DNA of 64,000 bases from Symsagittifera roscoffensis (GCF_963678635.1 NC_087062.1:19455789-19519788), one strand, 5' to 3'. Positions 21,386 through 36,309 are shown, numbered from the stretch's first letter. The notes: generated by a model from the sequence alone, not told the origin. Numbers and translations: made by a program.

Positions 21386-24300
21386 TTGCTACCTACAAGG
21401 AACTGACAATTTGAGTATTTAATGAACCCTTATATTATTTATAGGGACTTTTGAGGAAGTCAAACAACCACATCAATTGTTCTAAACAGGGAAGGCGTAG
21501 AGAAATTGCGTATTTGGGTGTTTTTTTTCCACACAAAGCCAGGTACCACAAAGAACGTGAGTTATCTATCACATTGAAGTCCTTTCAGTCGTGATTTAGA
21601 CTGCAATAAAACGTGGAATCCCTCATAGGCGAATGGGAGAAAAAAAATCCACCAATCAGATATCAGTATTCCAAAATATGGAAAGAAAGTGTGAAAATTT
21701 CAAAGAAAGTAAACATTAATATTTGCAGAATATAAAAACGGCAGAAATATGCAAAAATTTCAAACTGTCACAGGCCGGCCGCCGACGAATTGGAACAAAT
21801 TTTATATTTCAAGGGTTTCGTTATAAATGAAGCAAAAATTGCTCCATTTAATTCATTTCAGTCGAACGGCACCTGCTTCATTTTAAAAACTTACTTTTTA
21901 CTGTTATTGTTTTCGGTCCTTCGCCCATGAGTCCTTCGCGCCCATTCGATCCGTCGCCCATGAGAATAGCCCCCACAATGAAAAATTCCGAAAAAATTTC
22001 CTATGAGCCGAGAAAAACGGTCCGAATATTCTTCCTGTCGTACCCCAAAATTCCATAAAAATCACTTAAAATAACATCAACTTAGAGTCATTCAAGCTAT
22101 TTAATTGTTTTAGACGTCAATTAATCGAGAAGACATTTACCAACGCGATGAAAGTTTTTTCAAATTAGTGTCGTTTTTTTTCTGAGTGGTATGATGAAAA
22201 GGATCAGAGCGAAAAACTAGAACTTAGGCATATTCGACAGTCATAGTAGAATAGGCAAATTGGGAAAATTTCGCGTAGAAAAACAACTAGTAAAACAAAA
22301 AAACATAGAACTTTTTTTTTGATATTTCTATAGCACTAAAAAAAACACCAGAAACTAACTTTACTCGAGTAAAGCTAAGTTTTCACAATTTAATTGAAGC
22401 ATAACTAACCTTCCGTAAGCCTGCTCCCTCTGAATTAGATCAAAAACTACAATTTTTTAATGAAGTTCAAATCACGACTGAAAGGGCTTTTATAAGTATG
22501 ATATATCACTAATTTCGATGAATTTTGTGGTACCTGATTTTGTGCGGAAAAAAAACTATAACACTCGAATACAAAGTTCCTCTCCATTTTCAATGGTCGG
22601 AACAACTACAGCTGGTAGTTTCTTTACCACTCAAGATTTCATCCAAAGTTTTTATCATGCAACAAGTCATTAAATGAAAAAATACTTCGATAAAATACTT
22701 ATTTCAAGAGTGATCTGCGAGCTTGATTTTACCACATAAGATTTTGCTTTCAACAGTTGTATCAATCTTGAATAATGAATCCGTGCATAGTTTAAATACA
22801 AAAGCGAAGCGTAGCTTCATACCACTTGCGATACATCACAAATATTGCAGGGCAAGATAGAAGACAGAACAGTTAGACGGAATCCTTTATTCGAAGTTTC
22901 ATCGAAAACAAGATCTAACAAATTGTAAGCAAGAATTGTAAAATGGAAGAAGCTCAATTTGAGAAAATACGCCGAGCAGTATATGATCATTGAAACAATA
23001 AATATGAATCGGCAACTAATCTGACCAAACTTGGGTGAAAGCCTGTTGAACAAAAAATCCGTCATAATTAATTTAAAGCTACAAAACTTGGAAATTTGAA
23101 AATTCGCACGCCCCTTCCCACACACATATAAATGAATCATTTCTAATGCCCCACAAACAACACAATTTGAGGCGGCTCAAACGATCTAATAATAGCCGAA
23201 ACTTTAGAAAACGAATAATCAGTGAAAAAAAAACAGAAGGGAAAACTATTTAATGAAAAAAGATCTAATAAGGATAAAAAATATTTATGTTAATTGAACC
23301 AAATAATTGAAATCGTCACAAAAAAGTGCAAAAATTTCATTGGCAAAGAAAAACTAATAATGATGAAAAATGAGCAATAGCAAGCCAAAGTTACATGTAC
23401 CATGTTAACAGCAAACACTAGCGCATTAACAATTTTAAACTTCTACCATTCTACTATCCGAGTTATATACGGGAAAATACTAGCGCGAGACTAAAAACCT
23501 TTGCTAATCACAATTTCAATAACCACAGCAAAGTAAAACTTTTTGCAAAAAATTGACATCACCGTTTCAAAACAAGGAAACGAAACAAAATCTAAATCCG
23601 CATTTCTTGTTTTGAAAAAAAATTCCAGTAAGTGAGTAAGTAACTAAATACCTAAGTAAGTAAGGAAGGAAGGAAGGATGGAAGTTCTTAAGATTGGTCG
23701 AAAAAAAAATAAATTTATTTCATTTCCACTAGCGAGCTTTTTGAACGTTTTCCTGCGTTCTAATGTACCAATTTTTAATCTCTGTACTCTAATTGGTTTA
23801 TTTTTATCGTAAAAATTTAGTTGCCAGAAAATATGTCTGATATTGGCAGAGTTCTAAGGTAATATGTTTGTCCTTTAAAACTCGATTTTTTGCGATCTTG
23901 ACATTTTCGAACTTTCTTGTGGCTATTTTCTTGTTTCGCTTAAAAACTTCAACAAGTAAGTAATGATTTTTCAGTGTTTTTGGTAAGTTTTTCTACTGAA
24001 TAAATATTATTAGAGTTTTTAAGGACATTTAAGTTTTGAAGTTTAGTTTTTGTGTTTTTTTTTAATTTACAAAAAATATTTGCAACTACTATACGACGTT
24101 GTAGTATCAAGAAGTCGAAAAAAAGAACAAGCACGCCTTAATTGAAGACTTAGAAACCAATAAACAATTCAGTCGACAGAACTTAAGTCATCAAGGGTTG
24201 AGCCGAAACAAATCTGATGAACTACTGCTGAAACAAGGCAACTACTAAACACAATTCAAATGAACAACACTTAATATCTTTTTTGATTATAAAAAGAATT

Positions 24301-25184
24301 TACGGCCAGGGAAGTGCTAAATGAAGCTCCAAAAACTAGTTCTTCAAGGCTTGAATAATAGCATTTTGTGCAATTATCACAGGTAATAGCTTGAATGATA
24401 GACAAACATAACTTGAAATGAGATTGAAAAAGATAATCTTTCACAACAGCTTTTCTCAAACTTAAAAATTTTTAGAATATTTTTGTCAATCGATTTGGGA
24501 CAAAAACATTTTGATCTGATCTATCACTGCTAATTATTTGATCAGTCCATTCTGATCAGTCCATTCTGCTAATTATTTGTGGTACTTGACTTTGCGGTTA
24601 ATTTTTCAAAGTCCTTCGAATCAAGCTGAAAAGGTTTCAATATGATGATATATCACTCAACCATTCCGATGATTATTAGTGGTATCTGATTTTGCTAAAA
24701 AAAAAGAAAACTAGAACACACCCGAAGACTAAGTTCCTGCCCATTTTCAATTACACAGATAAGTCACGCGGAGCTTCGCAAACTGCGATACCAAAACATA
24801 TGCCAGTGGCTTCAGGCGTAACATATGCCAGTGGCTTTTTTTTTCATTTTCAAAAACTTAAAATTTCAAGAGTAGACATGACAATGCAACCATTCTCTAT
24901 CACGGGAATGAATTAAAAAAGCACACATCACAGCCTGAAACAAGGCGAAGGAATCATTTGTGAAAAACGATAAAAAGTTTTTAAAAACGATTTCAATGGG
25001 TTTAACTATGGCAAATCTATAACTTTAAGACAAGGCTCAATTTACATCTTTCTTGTGAAAAAAGAAAACGGAATAATTTCAAAGAGGCGAAGCTGCACTT
25101 CGCAAACACTAGTGATAACAGGACAAAAAGCAGCTCTATAAAGTGCAATTAGAAAAAGTAGAAATAAGCCGCGAATTGGCTGAG
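21386..25184. other. intergenic DNA with dispersed repeats, no gene
   Basis: The interval holds copies of the GGTACCTGATTTTG repeat (minus at 21,530-21,600; plus at 22,440-22,620 and 24,580-24,760). A segment at about 22,150-22,260 is also seen in diverged form near 34,000-34,110. An AAGG microsatellite lies at about 23,656-23,677. No frame resembles a known protein. Confidence 0.55.
25087..25103. repeat. short hairpin motif GCGAAG-CTGCA-CTTCGC
   Basis: A perfect 6 bp stem with a 5 nt loop is visible. An identical 17-mer lies at 25,906-25,922, and related hairpins with other loops are near 22,803, 24,770, 32,498 and 35,199. Confidence 0.6.
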
Positions 25185-25700
25185 ATTCGGCTACGTCTGA
25201 GATTCGAAACTGCGACCTAAAAACTATGAGTCTCACGCACTACCACTCAGCCACGGAAGCTTAACAGGAACTAATCACTAGCCTCAAATAAAGCAGAGAA
25301 CAGATGCTATGCAGTTTCAAATGCTACAAAAAAATTCCAATTAAGTGAATATTTTACTTGCGAGTTGGGTTAGAAAAATGAAGGTTCGTAATAATACACT
25401 AAGCTGATCGCTAGAGTAACTAAGGCGTAAAACTTCGTACAAATTCATTTATACTAAACTGTTTTAATCCGCAAAACTTCTTGGAAGTCAATTAATACTC
25501 CTTTTACACGAAAAAAAAATCAAATTAAACTAAAGTGAAAATTGTTTAAATCCGTGAAGTGGCGGACAAACAATAACAAAACAAACCATAGACAGTACAC
25601 AAATTTTCAAAAGAAGACGTCCTGACTGGATTCAAACGCCAGACATTCATTTTTGCAGGCATGAACGTTAACTCCATGCCAATCATGAAGAATGAGCAGC
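25185..25700 (-). mobile_element. second SINE-like locus with two tRNA-like modules
   Basis: On the minus strand a tRNA-like module at about 25,195-25,262 shows an excellent A box (GTGGCTGAGTGGTAGTGC) and a decayed B box (AGTTTCGAATCTC). A second module lies at about 25,622-25,695 (A-box-like TTGGCATGGAGTTAACG, B-box-like GCGTTTGAATCC). The sequence between them matches 628-800 in diverged form (GAACAGATGCTATGCAGTTT). The repeated pairing indicates a composite or dimeric SINE family; decay of the B boxes argues against active tRNA genes. Confidence 0.5.
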
Positions 25701-27933
25701 TGAATTTTGATAAATAAAGCAATCAAATGATTCACTAACTTAACTGTTACACTGAAAGCTTAATGAACCTGTAGCACTACTAATGGATTTTAATCCACTG
25801 GTATTTTGAAAAAATATATTGCCCAATGATTCAAATTGTGTAATCTGACAATATATAATGAAATTTTTATCCTGCGACCCTAATAATGAAAAATTAAACA
25901 CCGAAGCGAAGCTGCACTTCGCATACCCAAGCAAAAATATGACCGGTAACTCTGCTGGGAAAACTCACTGAGTAAAAATATGAGCCTAAAAAAATTCTTA
26001 AGTGACGCACGCCAATTAGTCTACATAATTGCTAAGTTACGCAAGCCAATTATGACGCATTAGCAACTATTTAAAAACAACTAACATGCCTCAATTTAAA
26101 GAGCGGACGCATTTCAGCTAGTATACGAATAACTTGATTAAAAACATCTGACCCTGCCCAGGTTCGAACACTCTTAATTTGTTGCTGGTCTCTTGCGAAC
26201 CTTTACGATACAGATCCATGATACCTTGAAGCTAAAGGGATATTTGTAGTAAAATAGTCTGTTAGTATTCTTGGCATTGGCTGTACTTAATAGCTGGTTA
26301 GTGATCAAAATGAACACATTTTGTCGCAGCAATATCAGCGATTTAAGTTGGGGGAAAAAGAGTTCTTACTCTAACACAAGCTTTGCTTGTGTAAATACGA
26401 GCAAAGCTAGTAAAAACAGTTGATGCAGCGATGAGATCATTAGTGACAAAAAATGTTTAATGTTTTCATCTAAAAAAAAACTGGTTTACCGGGTTGCGAT
26501 ACCTTCAATGGTTGTTTAAAACAAAAGATGGTTAAAATGAAAAAAAAACTGCAATAAAAAAGTTAAAGGGCGAGTTATTAAGTGATTCCATTTCCTTGCT
26601 CATTCAGATCACCGTTCAACAACCCCCGGGATTCAGCTCGCCGCTCCTCCACGACGCAACCAGAACCGTTTTATTCTAACGTAGCCAAAGGAGTTAATCT
26701 TGAGTTACATTAGACGTTTTACATAGCTGAAACACAGCCTTTCTTTAACTAACAATCATTATTTCACTCAAACTGTTACAGTTCACGGTTCGATGTTAAA
26801 GTACATTTTCACGATTGGCTCAAACTTACGATATTTAGACTGTTCAGGAATGCTCAACGTCCAGAACCTTATAAATACCATAACTATCAAAAGAGCTAAC
26901 TTAATCCTAACACCGCTAATCATTTTCACCGAAAAGCTTTCGAAATGATAGATCTTTAAACCTTGGAAACATGGACGAGTACAGTGAACACACCTTTAGA
27001 ACTCCAGATAAAGAAATTTACGAGTGATCTTAAAAACATCAAGGTACTAATAAAACTGAGAGTCTAGGTGTAGATGCTGCTTGTTTGAAAAAAAGTAGCA
27101 AAGATAAGCATTAGAAAAAAGGCCAGAACTGTCGTAGTTCCTGCTCAGTTTTTGCAAATGGAGTCTGTTGTGATGAACTTAGTCGGCTCTGTAAGTGTTC
27201 CGAGCAATAGTCAATACTCAGTTTTAATTTAACCGCGTTTAATATTTTAATTATTCATCGATAATTTTTCTATTAATCAGCAATTTTAACTGCGCTCATT
27301 CACTACTGTTCGCTAGAAAAAATTGAGATCAAGCTTTTTGACATAGTGAACTGCCCAGAGGAACTTCACTAGCTTCGAACTAGCGACAGATCTGCCACAC
27401 TGGAGTCTTTTTTGCTGCGTTGTTGTGGACTTTAAAGCAAAATTAGTAGCAAAATCTTCTACTGCATTTTTCAAATGCTGAATGAAAATCGAAGCTCACT
27501 CATGTTTCGAAAGATTGCGCCCGTTTTTCGAGAAACGGGAATTTTTCGAGAAACTCCCTAACTGGCTCAATTCTCCACTTTCGAACACTTTACATACTCT
27601 AAGTGCAAAAAACTTTAGCAGGATTATTTTATTCAGGTGACATGAGCTGTTGCAGAAACTACAACTTGGTACTCCAAAATGGAGAACATTCTGATTGACT
27701 CTGCCTACAGCCGGAATCTACGTTTCAGTTTCCAACTAATTTTTTCGGGTTCAGTTCAGTGCAGTCACCCTGATAGCAAAGTGCTGCAACTCCGCGAAAC
27801 TAAAGAAAACTTTACACGCTATCCCTAAAACACTCGCTAGACAAGCTCAATTCTGAAAAGATTTCATCTGCAAAAATTCTTTGTTGCACGCACTAAAAGC
27901 TGATTTTGCGAAAAATTCCAATCATTGTGACAC
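25701..27933. other. non-coding, no gene recognised
   Basis: A second copy of the GCGAAGCTGCACTTCGC hairpin (25,906-25,922), a CAAGCTTTGCTTG palindrome near 26,380 and a short GC-richer patch at about 26,610-26,670 are present. No coding similarity was found. Confidence 0.5.
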
Positions 27934-27939
27934 TTTAAT
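27934..27939 (-). promoter_or_regulatory. candidate poly(A) signal for beta-tubulin
   Basis: ATTAAA on the minus strand, about 145 nt past the tubulin stop codon, is a common variant poly(A) signal. No AATAAA occurs closer to the stop. Confidence 0.4.
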
Positions 27940-28082
27940 ATTGCTTTACACATAACTTTACTTTCATTGGAACAAAACATACTTGGTTACAGTTTATAGA
28001 GCAACTTAAGATAGAATATCGCTCCTATTCCAAGGATTCGGAGAACATCGCATACTTGGTTGCTTCGATGTCAACAGGTGAC

Positions 28083-29693
<1,611 letters not shown>

Positions 29694-31375
29694 TTTGAAT
29701 TAGGTTGAATTTGATTTGTACACGCGAAGAAAAAGTGGTGGAAGTTGCTAGCAACTGAATCTGAAAAGTATATCTAAAATAATGACTTCAATTAAGATTG
29801 AATGTAATTTAAGATGGCGCGTTACCACGCCAACAACCAGTCCGGCGTCTAATTAAAAACAACAAACAGAAACAAGTAGAGCTAACGCCTTCGTCCCGAC
29901 TCACTCATGAAGAGACGAGCCATTAATGAAGTTAAAACTATCCACTGCATGTTTAAAACTGAACAAAGCCATTTAAAAATTGCCACAAAATACTTGAACA
30001 GCCGAATCTGTAACAAGCATGTCTAATATTTATTCTATTACCTAAAGTTACTTAACCAAAAGAAAATATCCAAAAGAAGCCAAAATAATACCATGTATTA
30101 ATATTTTTCTCAATTGGTACAAAATGCACCAAAAATACCATACTAAAGAAAACGCAAAAAAGCACGTACCTTTTTGTAACAAAGTTAGCAATAAAATGTT
30201 AAAACGAAAAATGCTTGCAGCCAAAATAACAAACAAAACAACACACAAAACACGCTGAATTTCGATGGTGTGTTGGTTTTGTTTTGAGAGTGACACGTGC
30301 GCTTCAAAAATATCCAAAACAACTTGGCTTCAAGAATGGTTTGGTGCAAAAAACCGCGACGAACGACCGTTGAAAACAAGAGAAACGCGCAGGTGAAGCC
30401 ACGTCATATAATCAAACCATAGCCATATAAGGCCTACACAAAATAATTACCGTCCTGAGATCGTTCTAAGGCCTCAGAAAACATGCTTCAAAAAAACGAA
30501 AAAATCTTCAGAAAAAATCTCGCAGGTGCTTCCAGAAATAAGATTGAAACGGTAACTGGTCATAATTTCCAGATAAAACAAAAGTAGAGAATTTTCAAGC
30601 TAAAAAATTAGGAATGAAATGTATAAATAAGATTTGCAGGTGTTTTTAAAACTATGCTCAAACTGTAACGGAACGCTATTTTACTGTGCACATTTCAGAT
30701 AGAAACAAGCAAGAGCTGGAAACCAGGGAAACGAGAAGCAGAATTATATACAATTCTAACCAAGTATATGGAAAACACGGCAATAAACCAGTGGGTCATT
30801 CAGTTATCCATGTTCCGGATTTTTGTATTTCAGCCTTGGAATGAAATAAATGAGCACTGTTCGGTTCAGATGGCCCAAAAACTTCCCAATAAGGGACCTG
30901 AAGTGCCTTAGGAATTACCACAGTGTGGATTAGGTCATGTTCTAATTTTAGCGAAATAAAATTGGTTAAAAACAGTTCGCTCTAGAAGCAGACACATTTA
31001 CGGGCATAATGATCCCGAAGCAGAAATTTTTCGCAATTATTTACTAATCGGTGTAGAACAATAAAACACCAGAAATAAGGGGGCGTAGTGATAAGTATGT
31101 GTGCTCATTAGCAGGCAATGATTGCTTTGATTAGGTGTTAATTCGAAAAGTCAAATTAGCCTAAATCTTAAAAATCACTTAATAAAGAATTGAAATTTCA
31201 TTTTCTAACAATTAAATTTTCGAGAATGTGAAAACTGACCTTTTTTACATTAATCGATACAAATGCTATTAGCACGCTCCTCAAAAAGAAGACAGGTTTT
31301 GCAATCAGTAGGCAAAAAAATTTCAGTCACAGTCGGAAAAGAGTGATTAACATTACAATAGCTTTTTATTAAATT
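29694..31375. other. intergenic; includes tubulin promoter region, otherwise nothing recognised
   Basis: The tubulin promoter must lie at the left end on the minus strand. I see no TATA box in a convincing position. The remainder is AT-rich without recognisable coding similarity. Confidence 0.5.
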
Positions 31376-31563
31376 AGCCCCCGGCCTGCTTACTGCAGGA
31401 ACAACCACGAGGGAGGGAGATGTCATATATATCGCCTCAGCCAGTCCAACCCTGAAGAGTCGGATGACACTGGGAACCCTCCAACCGTGACCGAAGCGGG
31501 ATTCATACGCAAGACCCCGGTGTTGAGTGACAAGCGCCTAGCCCACTCGGCCACGGCTGCTCT
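31376..31563 (-). mobile_element. tRNA-derived SINE, GC-rich
   Basis: Read on the minus strand, the element starts with a tRNA-Ser/Leu-like head (31,560 to about 31,495) with a near-perfect A box (GTGGCCGAGTGGGCTAGG) and a decayed B box (GTATGAATCCCGC). A GC-rich body of about 110 bp follows, ending CAGGCCGGGGGC at about 31,378. An AT-rich stretch comes after. The sharp composition contrast with the flanks supports a discrete insertion. I do not recognise the SINE family. The altered B box suggests the copy is inactive. Confidence 0.65.
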
Positions 31564-31627
31564 TTAATATAGCATGATCTATAAGGAAGTTTTCGGCTTT
31601 TTTGTTTATTTTTTTTAAAAAGCGGTT

Positions 31628-33150
31628 TGGAAGTGGTGTCTGCTCTCAGCACTATTTGATTATCAGAGAACTGATCATTTTGAAAACAAAACGCAGTATT
31701 TGGAAAATATTATCGATGATACATAATACAGAATGGGCCAAGAACTACGCAACAAATCAAACACTTTCACCATTTCTGATCACTTAGCTGGGCTATTTCG
31801 ATTTACTAGCTCTTTTGCTTCTTTCTTGCTTTCAAAAACGAAAGTTGGCTGAAATTGTAACTGGGTAAAGTGTTACATAATCATGCAGTAACCTAGTCAC
31901 TGTGCCAGATAAGGGAAACGTCACACGAATAGACACGTTTACAAATCACAGGTTTATGACATGAGAAGCCGGTTGCCATGCGAAAAGCACAAAATATCAG
32001 CAAAGCTGCTAATTCTACAAAAATGTGCCGAGTAAAATTTTCAGAAAAACTACCATTTTACCTCATCTGCGTATGTGCCGAAAACCAAACTGATGTTATG
32101 TTTTTCAATAGCACCAATTTTGATTCTATATTGAAATGTAGCAGAGGAAAAGACGAAAGTATGTGAGCCGAAATTAGAAAAATTATATATGGATCTTTTT
32201 ACTGTTTCCGTCCAAAATAAATTAACAGCTGGTCATTTCCTAATAGAACGCATCACTAAGTTATGTTCTACTAAAGCAAATAGTTTCAGACGGTATTATT
32301 AGGAAGGTCCAAAAAACTTATATGAAAATGTAAAAGAAATAAATATAACCCAAACTAAAATGAATTCAAACTAAAAATCTGATTTGGATATACAACCAGC
32401 ATAAAACCAAAAACAAGTGTAAAAAAATTATTTTTACATTTTAAATGCCTCGAACTATACATTAACACAGAAAAGAAGAAAAGCTGAAACCACAGAGGCG
32501 AACCCGAGCTTCGCACATTTTACGAAATAATTATCAGCTAGCTGACAAAAACGAACATTGGACAATTTTTGGAAAAAAAAACGTGAAATAAACTGAAAAG
32601 ATTTTCATACATTTGCCTCTATTCGTCGGGTTAGTTCATTGTGAAAAACGTTCAATTAAAACATTTTCTATAGTCTAAACTATTTAAAAACTTACAAAGC
32701 CGTAACAAGCCGACAATTGTTGAACAGTCACCAGTTATGCCAAATTAATTTTCGAAAACAAACTTGGGGCTATAAAACATTTTGGATGTCAAATTACTAA
32801 GTTCCAAACACTCATAAAAAAATTTGCCATCAAACAACCTAATATAAGTCAACTAAGCAATATATTTTGACCCGAAACGCCCTTTGAAATCGCAGAGGCA
32901 AAACGAAAAGTGAAACATGCTCAAAAGATGCTCAGAAACCGAGTTGCTGGCCAGAAAATTTGAAGGTTCTCTGTTTAGCAAGTTATTAGCCAACAAAAAG
33001 TCTTTATTGGGATTTGATATCCTTGCTAATCGCAAGTGTAACCATCGGTTAAATCATAACTTCAGATAATTCAAGATATGAAGCTCCATTCATTGACTAA
33101 GTGGCGAATGAAGGCAGAATACAACGCAGAGAAAATCGTTCTAAAATTGT
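31628..33150 (+). repeat. tandem duplication, first copy (A-B)
   Basis: Segment A (31,628-32,352) and segment B (32,353-33,150) recur as A' (33,151-33,872) and B' (35,053-35,934) in the same order. Both A copies contain the same 62-codon frame (at 31,978 and 33,498), which shows no known similarity and is probably just conserved by recent duplication. Identity between copies is high, with scattered substitutions. Confidence 0.8.
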
Positions 33151-35934
33151 AGAAGTGGTGTCTGCTCTTAGCACTATCTGATTATCAGAGAATTGATCAT
33201 TTTTAAAAAAAACGCAGTCATTCAAAAATATTCTCGATGATACATAATACAAAATAGGCCAAGAACTACGCAACAAATCAAACACTTTCACCATTTCTGA
33301 TCACTTAGCTGGGCTATTTTGATTTACTAGCTCTTTTTCTTCTTTCTTGCTTTAAAAACGAAAGTTGGCTGAAATTGTAACGGGGTAAAGTGTTACATAA
33401 TCATGCAGTAAACTAGTCACTGTGCCAGATAAGGGAAACGTCACATGAATAGACACGTTTACCAATCACAGGTTTATGACATGAGAAGCCGGTTGCCATG
33501 CGAAAAGCACAAAATATCAGCAAAGCTGCTAATTCTACAAAAATGTGCCGAGTAAAATTTTCAGAAAAACTACCATTTTACCTCATCTGCGTATGTGCCA
33601 AAAACCAAACTGATGTTATGTTTTTCAATAGCACCAATTTTGATTCTATATTGAAATGTAGCAGAGGAAAAGACGACAGTATCTGAGTCGAAATTAGAAA
33701 AATAATATATGGATCTTTTTACTGTTTCCGGCCAAAATAAATTAACAGCTGGTCATTTCCTAATAAAACTCATCACTAAGTTATGTTCTACTAAAGCAAA
33801 TAATTTCAGACGGTATTATTAGGAAGGTCCAAAAAACTTATATGAAAATGTAAAAGAAATAAATATAACCCAGACATTTGAATAAGCGCTAATGATATCA
33901 AGGCAACCGCAAAAAAAACAATTTAAGCAAAGATGACCGGTTGCTGTGCAAGTAGTACAGATAGTTCCGTCCATAATCTTGAAAAACTACAGAAAAAGTT
34001 TTCTAATTTCGCGTTGTTTTTTTTCTGCATAGTGTAATGAAAAGATCTGAAGGAAAGCCAATAACTCTCCATATTTTATACTCGTAATAAAATAAGCAAA
34101 GAAACTAATATACACCCAAAGACAAAAAATCATCCCCATTTTCACTGGTTGAAACAAATACTAAATTAAGCTTCGAAAAACTAAATACTTAGGTGACTTA
34201 AGGTTATTCATGAGTTCTTCCTTTTTGATTGAAACGTTTTCCTAAACTTATCTTGAAGAAACTGGACAATATAATTTTTTCATTCGTATGGGAGTTCTTA
34301 ACGTTTAAAGCCACTTCTGAAACGTCAATTGAACCCTCTAACCGATAAAAGGAAAGACTGAGAGCAAAAAAAAACTTGAAATTGTTGTTCAGAAACTAAA
34401 CAAGTGTCAATTTAAATTTTAAAAAAATCCAAAAATAAAATGAAAAATGCCTGATAAGTAATTCAAATATTAGAGATAAATTCGCATCAAAACAAAATCT
34501 AAGGACAGAGTTAACATCCTACCCCCCCCCCCCCCAAAGCCATTAAATTTGCTAAGCGCTGCATGTAAAATGCTCGATTCTGATTGGCTGAAAATCCCAA
34601 TTTAGAACCAAGTTAACAATCCTCCCCCCAAATGGCTTTGGGGGGGGGGGGGGGGGGGGGGGGTAGGATGTTAACTTGGTTCTAAATTGGGATTTTTCAG
34701 CCAATCAGAATCGAGCACTTTACATGCAGCGCTTAGCAAATTTAATTTAAATTAAGCGCTGGGGTGGAGGATGTTAACTTGATCCAAAACTAGAAGCGGT
34801 ATCTAACATGACGAAACTTCAGCAGACGCCCGTTGAAATTTTCTCATTAAAAAGTTAGCTATGAAAAAACTTGAAATTCCAAATACACACGACACACATG
34901 AGAACTTGTTTATCCCATCAAAAAAGTCGATATAAAGTCTATCAAGCCAAGACAACTAAGTCAATATAAAGTAGCACAAACCTTTTTTTTAGCCAAAAAA
35001 AAAACAAGCGAGGAAAAAAGTCAACAGCAGAAATGAAAAATTGAATTTATGCCAAAAAAAACTGAATTCAAACTAAAAATCTGATTTGGATATACAACCA
35101 GCATAAAACCAAAAACAAGCGTAAAAAAAATATTTTTACATCTTAAATGCCTCGAATTATACATTAACACAGAAACGAAGAAAAGCTGAACCACAGAGGC
35201 GAACCCGAGCTTCGCATATTTTACGAAATAATTATCAGCTAGCTGACAAAAACGAACATTGGACAATTTTTTGAAAAAAAAAACGTGAAATAAACTGAAA
35301 AGATTTCCATACATTTGCCTCTATTCGTCGAGTAAGTTCTTTCTGTGGAAAACATTCAATTAAAACATTTTCTATAATCTAAACATTTTAAAAACTTACA
35401 AAGCCGTAACTAATCAGTTATTGAACAGTCACCAGTTGTGCCAAATTAATTTTCGAAAGCAACTTTGGGGTTATAAAACAATTTGGAAGTTCCAAACACA
35501 CTCATAAAAAAAAATTTGCCATCAAATAACCTAATATAAGACAACTAAGGCGATATATTTTAAACCGAAACGCCCCCCTTTTAAACAAAGAGAAAAGGAA
35601 AAACGGAAATATACCAAATATGAGTTGGTAAAATTTCAGCTAATATAAAAAAAAAACAATTTCGACAAAGATATGTGCTTTGAAATGAAACATGCTCAAA
35701 AGATGCTCAGAAACAGAGCTGCTGGCCAGACGATTAGAATGGAGTCTGTTTAGCAAGCTCTTAACCAAAAAAAAGTTTTTATTGGGATTTGATATCCTTG
35801 CTAATCGCAAGTGTAACCATCAGTTAAATCATAACTTCAGATAATTCAAGATATGAAGCTCCATTCATTGCTTTCATTGACTTAGTGGGAAATGAAGCCG
35901 AATAAAACGCAGGAGAAATCGTTCTAAAATTGTA
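33151..35934 (+). repeat. tandem duplication, second copy (A'-insert-B')
   Basis: A' ends at about 33,872 and B' resumes at about 35,053, so about 1,180 bp separate parts that are contiguous in the first copy. B' also carries a small extra block near 35,575-35,685 that B lacks. The insert holds the foldback at 34,543-34,745 and a stretch near 34,000-34,110 related to 22,150-22,260. Either the insert arrived after duplication, or copy 1 lost it. Confidence 0.75.
34511..34760. repeat. foldback with C14 and G24 runs
   Basis: The arm at about 34,543-34,620 (TTAAATTTGCTAAGCGCTGC... to GTTAAC) is the near-perfect inverse of 34,670-34,745. A second, nested inversion pairs GTTAACATCCTACC plus a run of 14 C (34,522-34,535) and AAAGCCATT with AAATGGCTTT plus a run of 24 G (34,640-34,663) and TAGGATGTTAAC. 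The G-run is quadruplex-prone and the whole block can form a long cruciform. No coding. Confidence 0.85.
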
Positions 35935-36309
35935 AATCCAAAAGTAACAAAATATTTCTTTTATAATTACTATGATACACCAAAATTAATTGCACTTATC
36001 ATAATTACACGCTCCGTTATCTTTTACAGGAGCACAGCTGCACTTCTTTAACCCAAACAAAAAGAGCTAAGAAGAAATCTGAAATGTAACTAAAACGGAT
36101 ATCAGATCTCTAGACAAAATTAGCAGTTAAAAAAACAAGGCCAACTGACAGTTGGAAAAGAGTAATGAACGCAAATAAGCAAAAAAAAACGGATTTTAAT
36201 GAAAATTTCGAATTTCGAAGAGAGAATTAGCTGCCTAGAACTTCAAACGACAAAAAGCTGCCCTCTGAGCTCTTTGAATTTCTAGAACAATTTATGATTG
36301 GCGCTTTTT
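35935..36309. repeat. non-coding; start of dispersed repeat at about 36,140
   Basis: From about 36,140 the sequence resembles 3,117-3,420 (GACAGTTGGAAAA-AG and GAACGCAAAT) and leads straight into the array. There is no gene. Confidence 0.5.

Noticed and set aside
26610-26670. GC-rich patch with CCCGGGATTCAGCTCGCC as a tRNA gene
   Set aside because: Only a loose resemblance to a T-arm complement is present. No A box or acceptor pairing was found.
31978-33686. Duplicated 62-codon frames at 31,978 and 33,498 as a possible small gene
   Set aside because: They are conserved only because the whole segment is duplicated; flanking non-coding DNA is equally similar and no known similarity exists.
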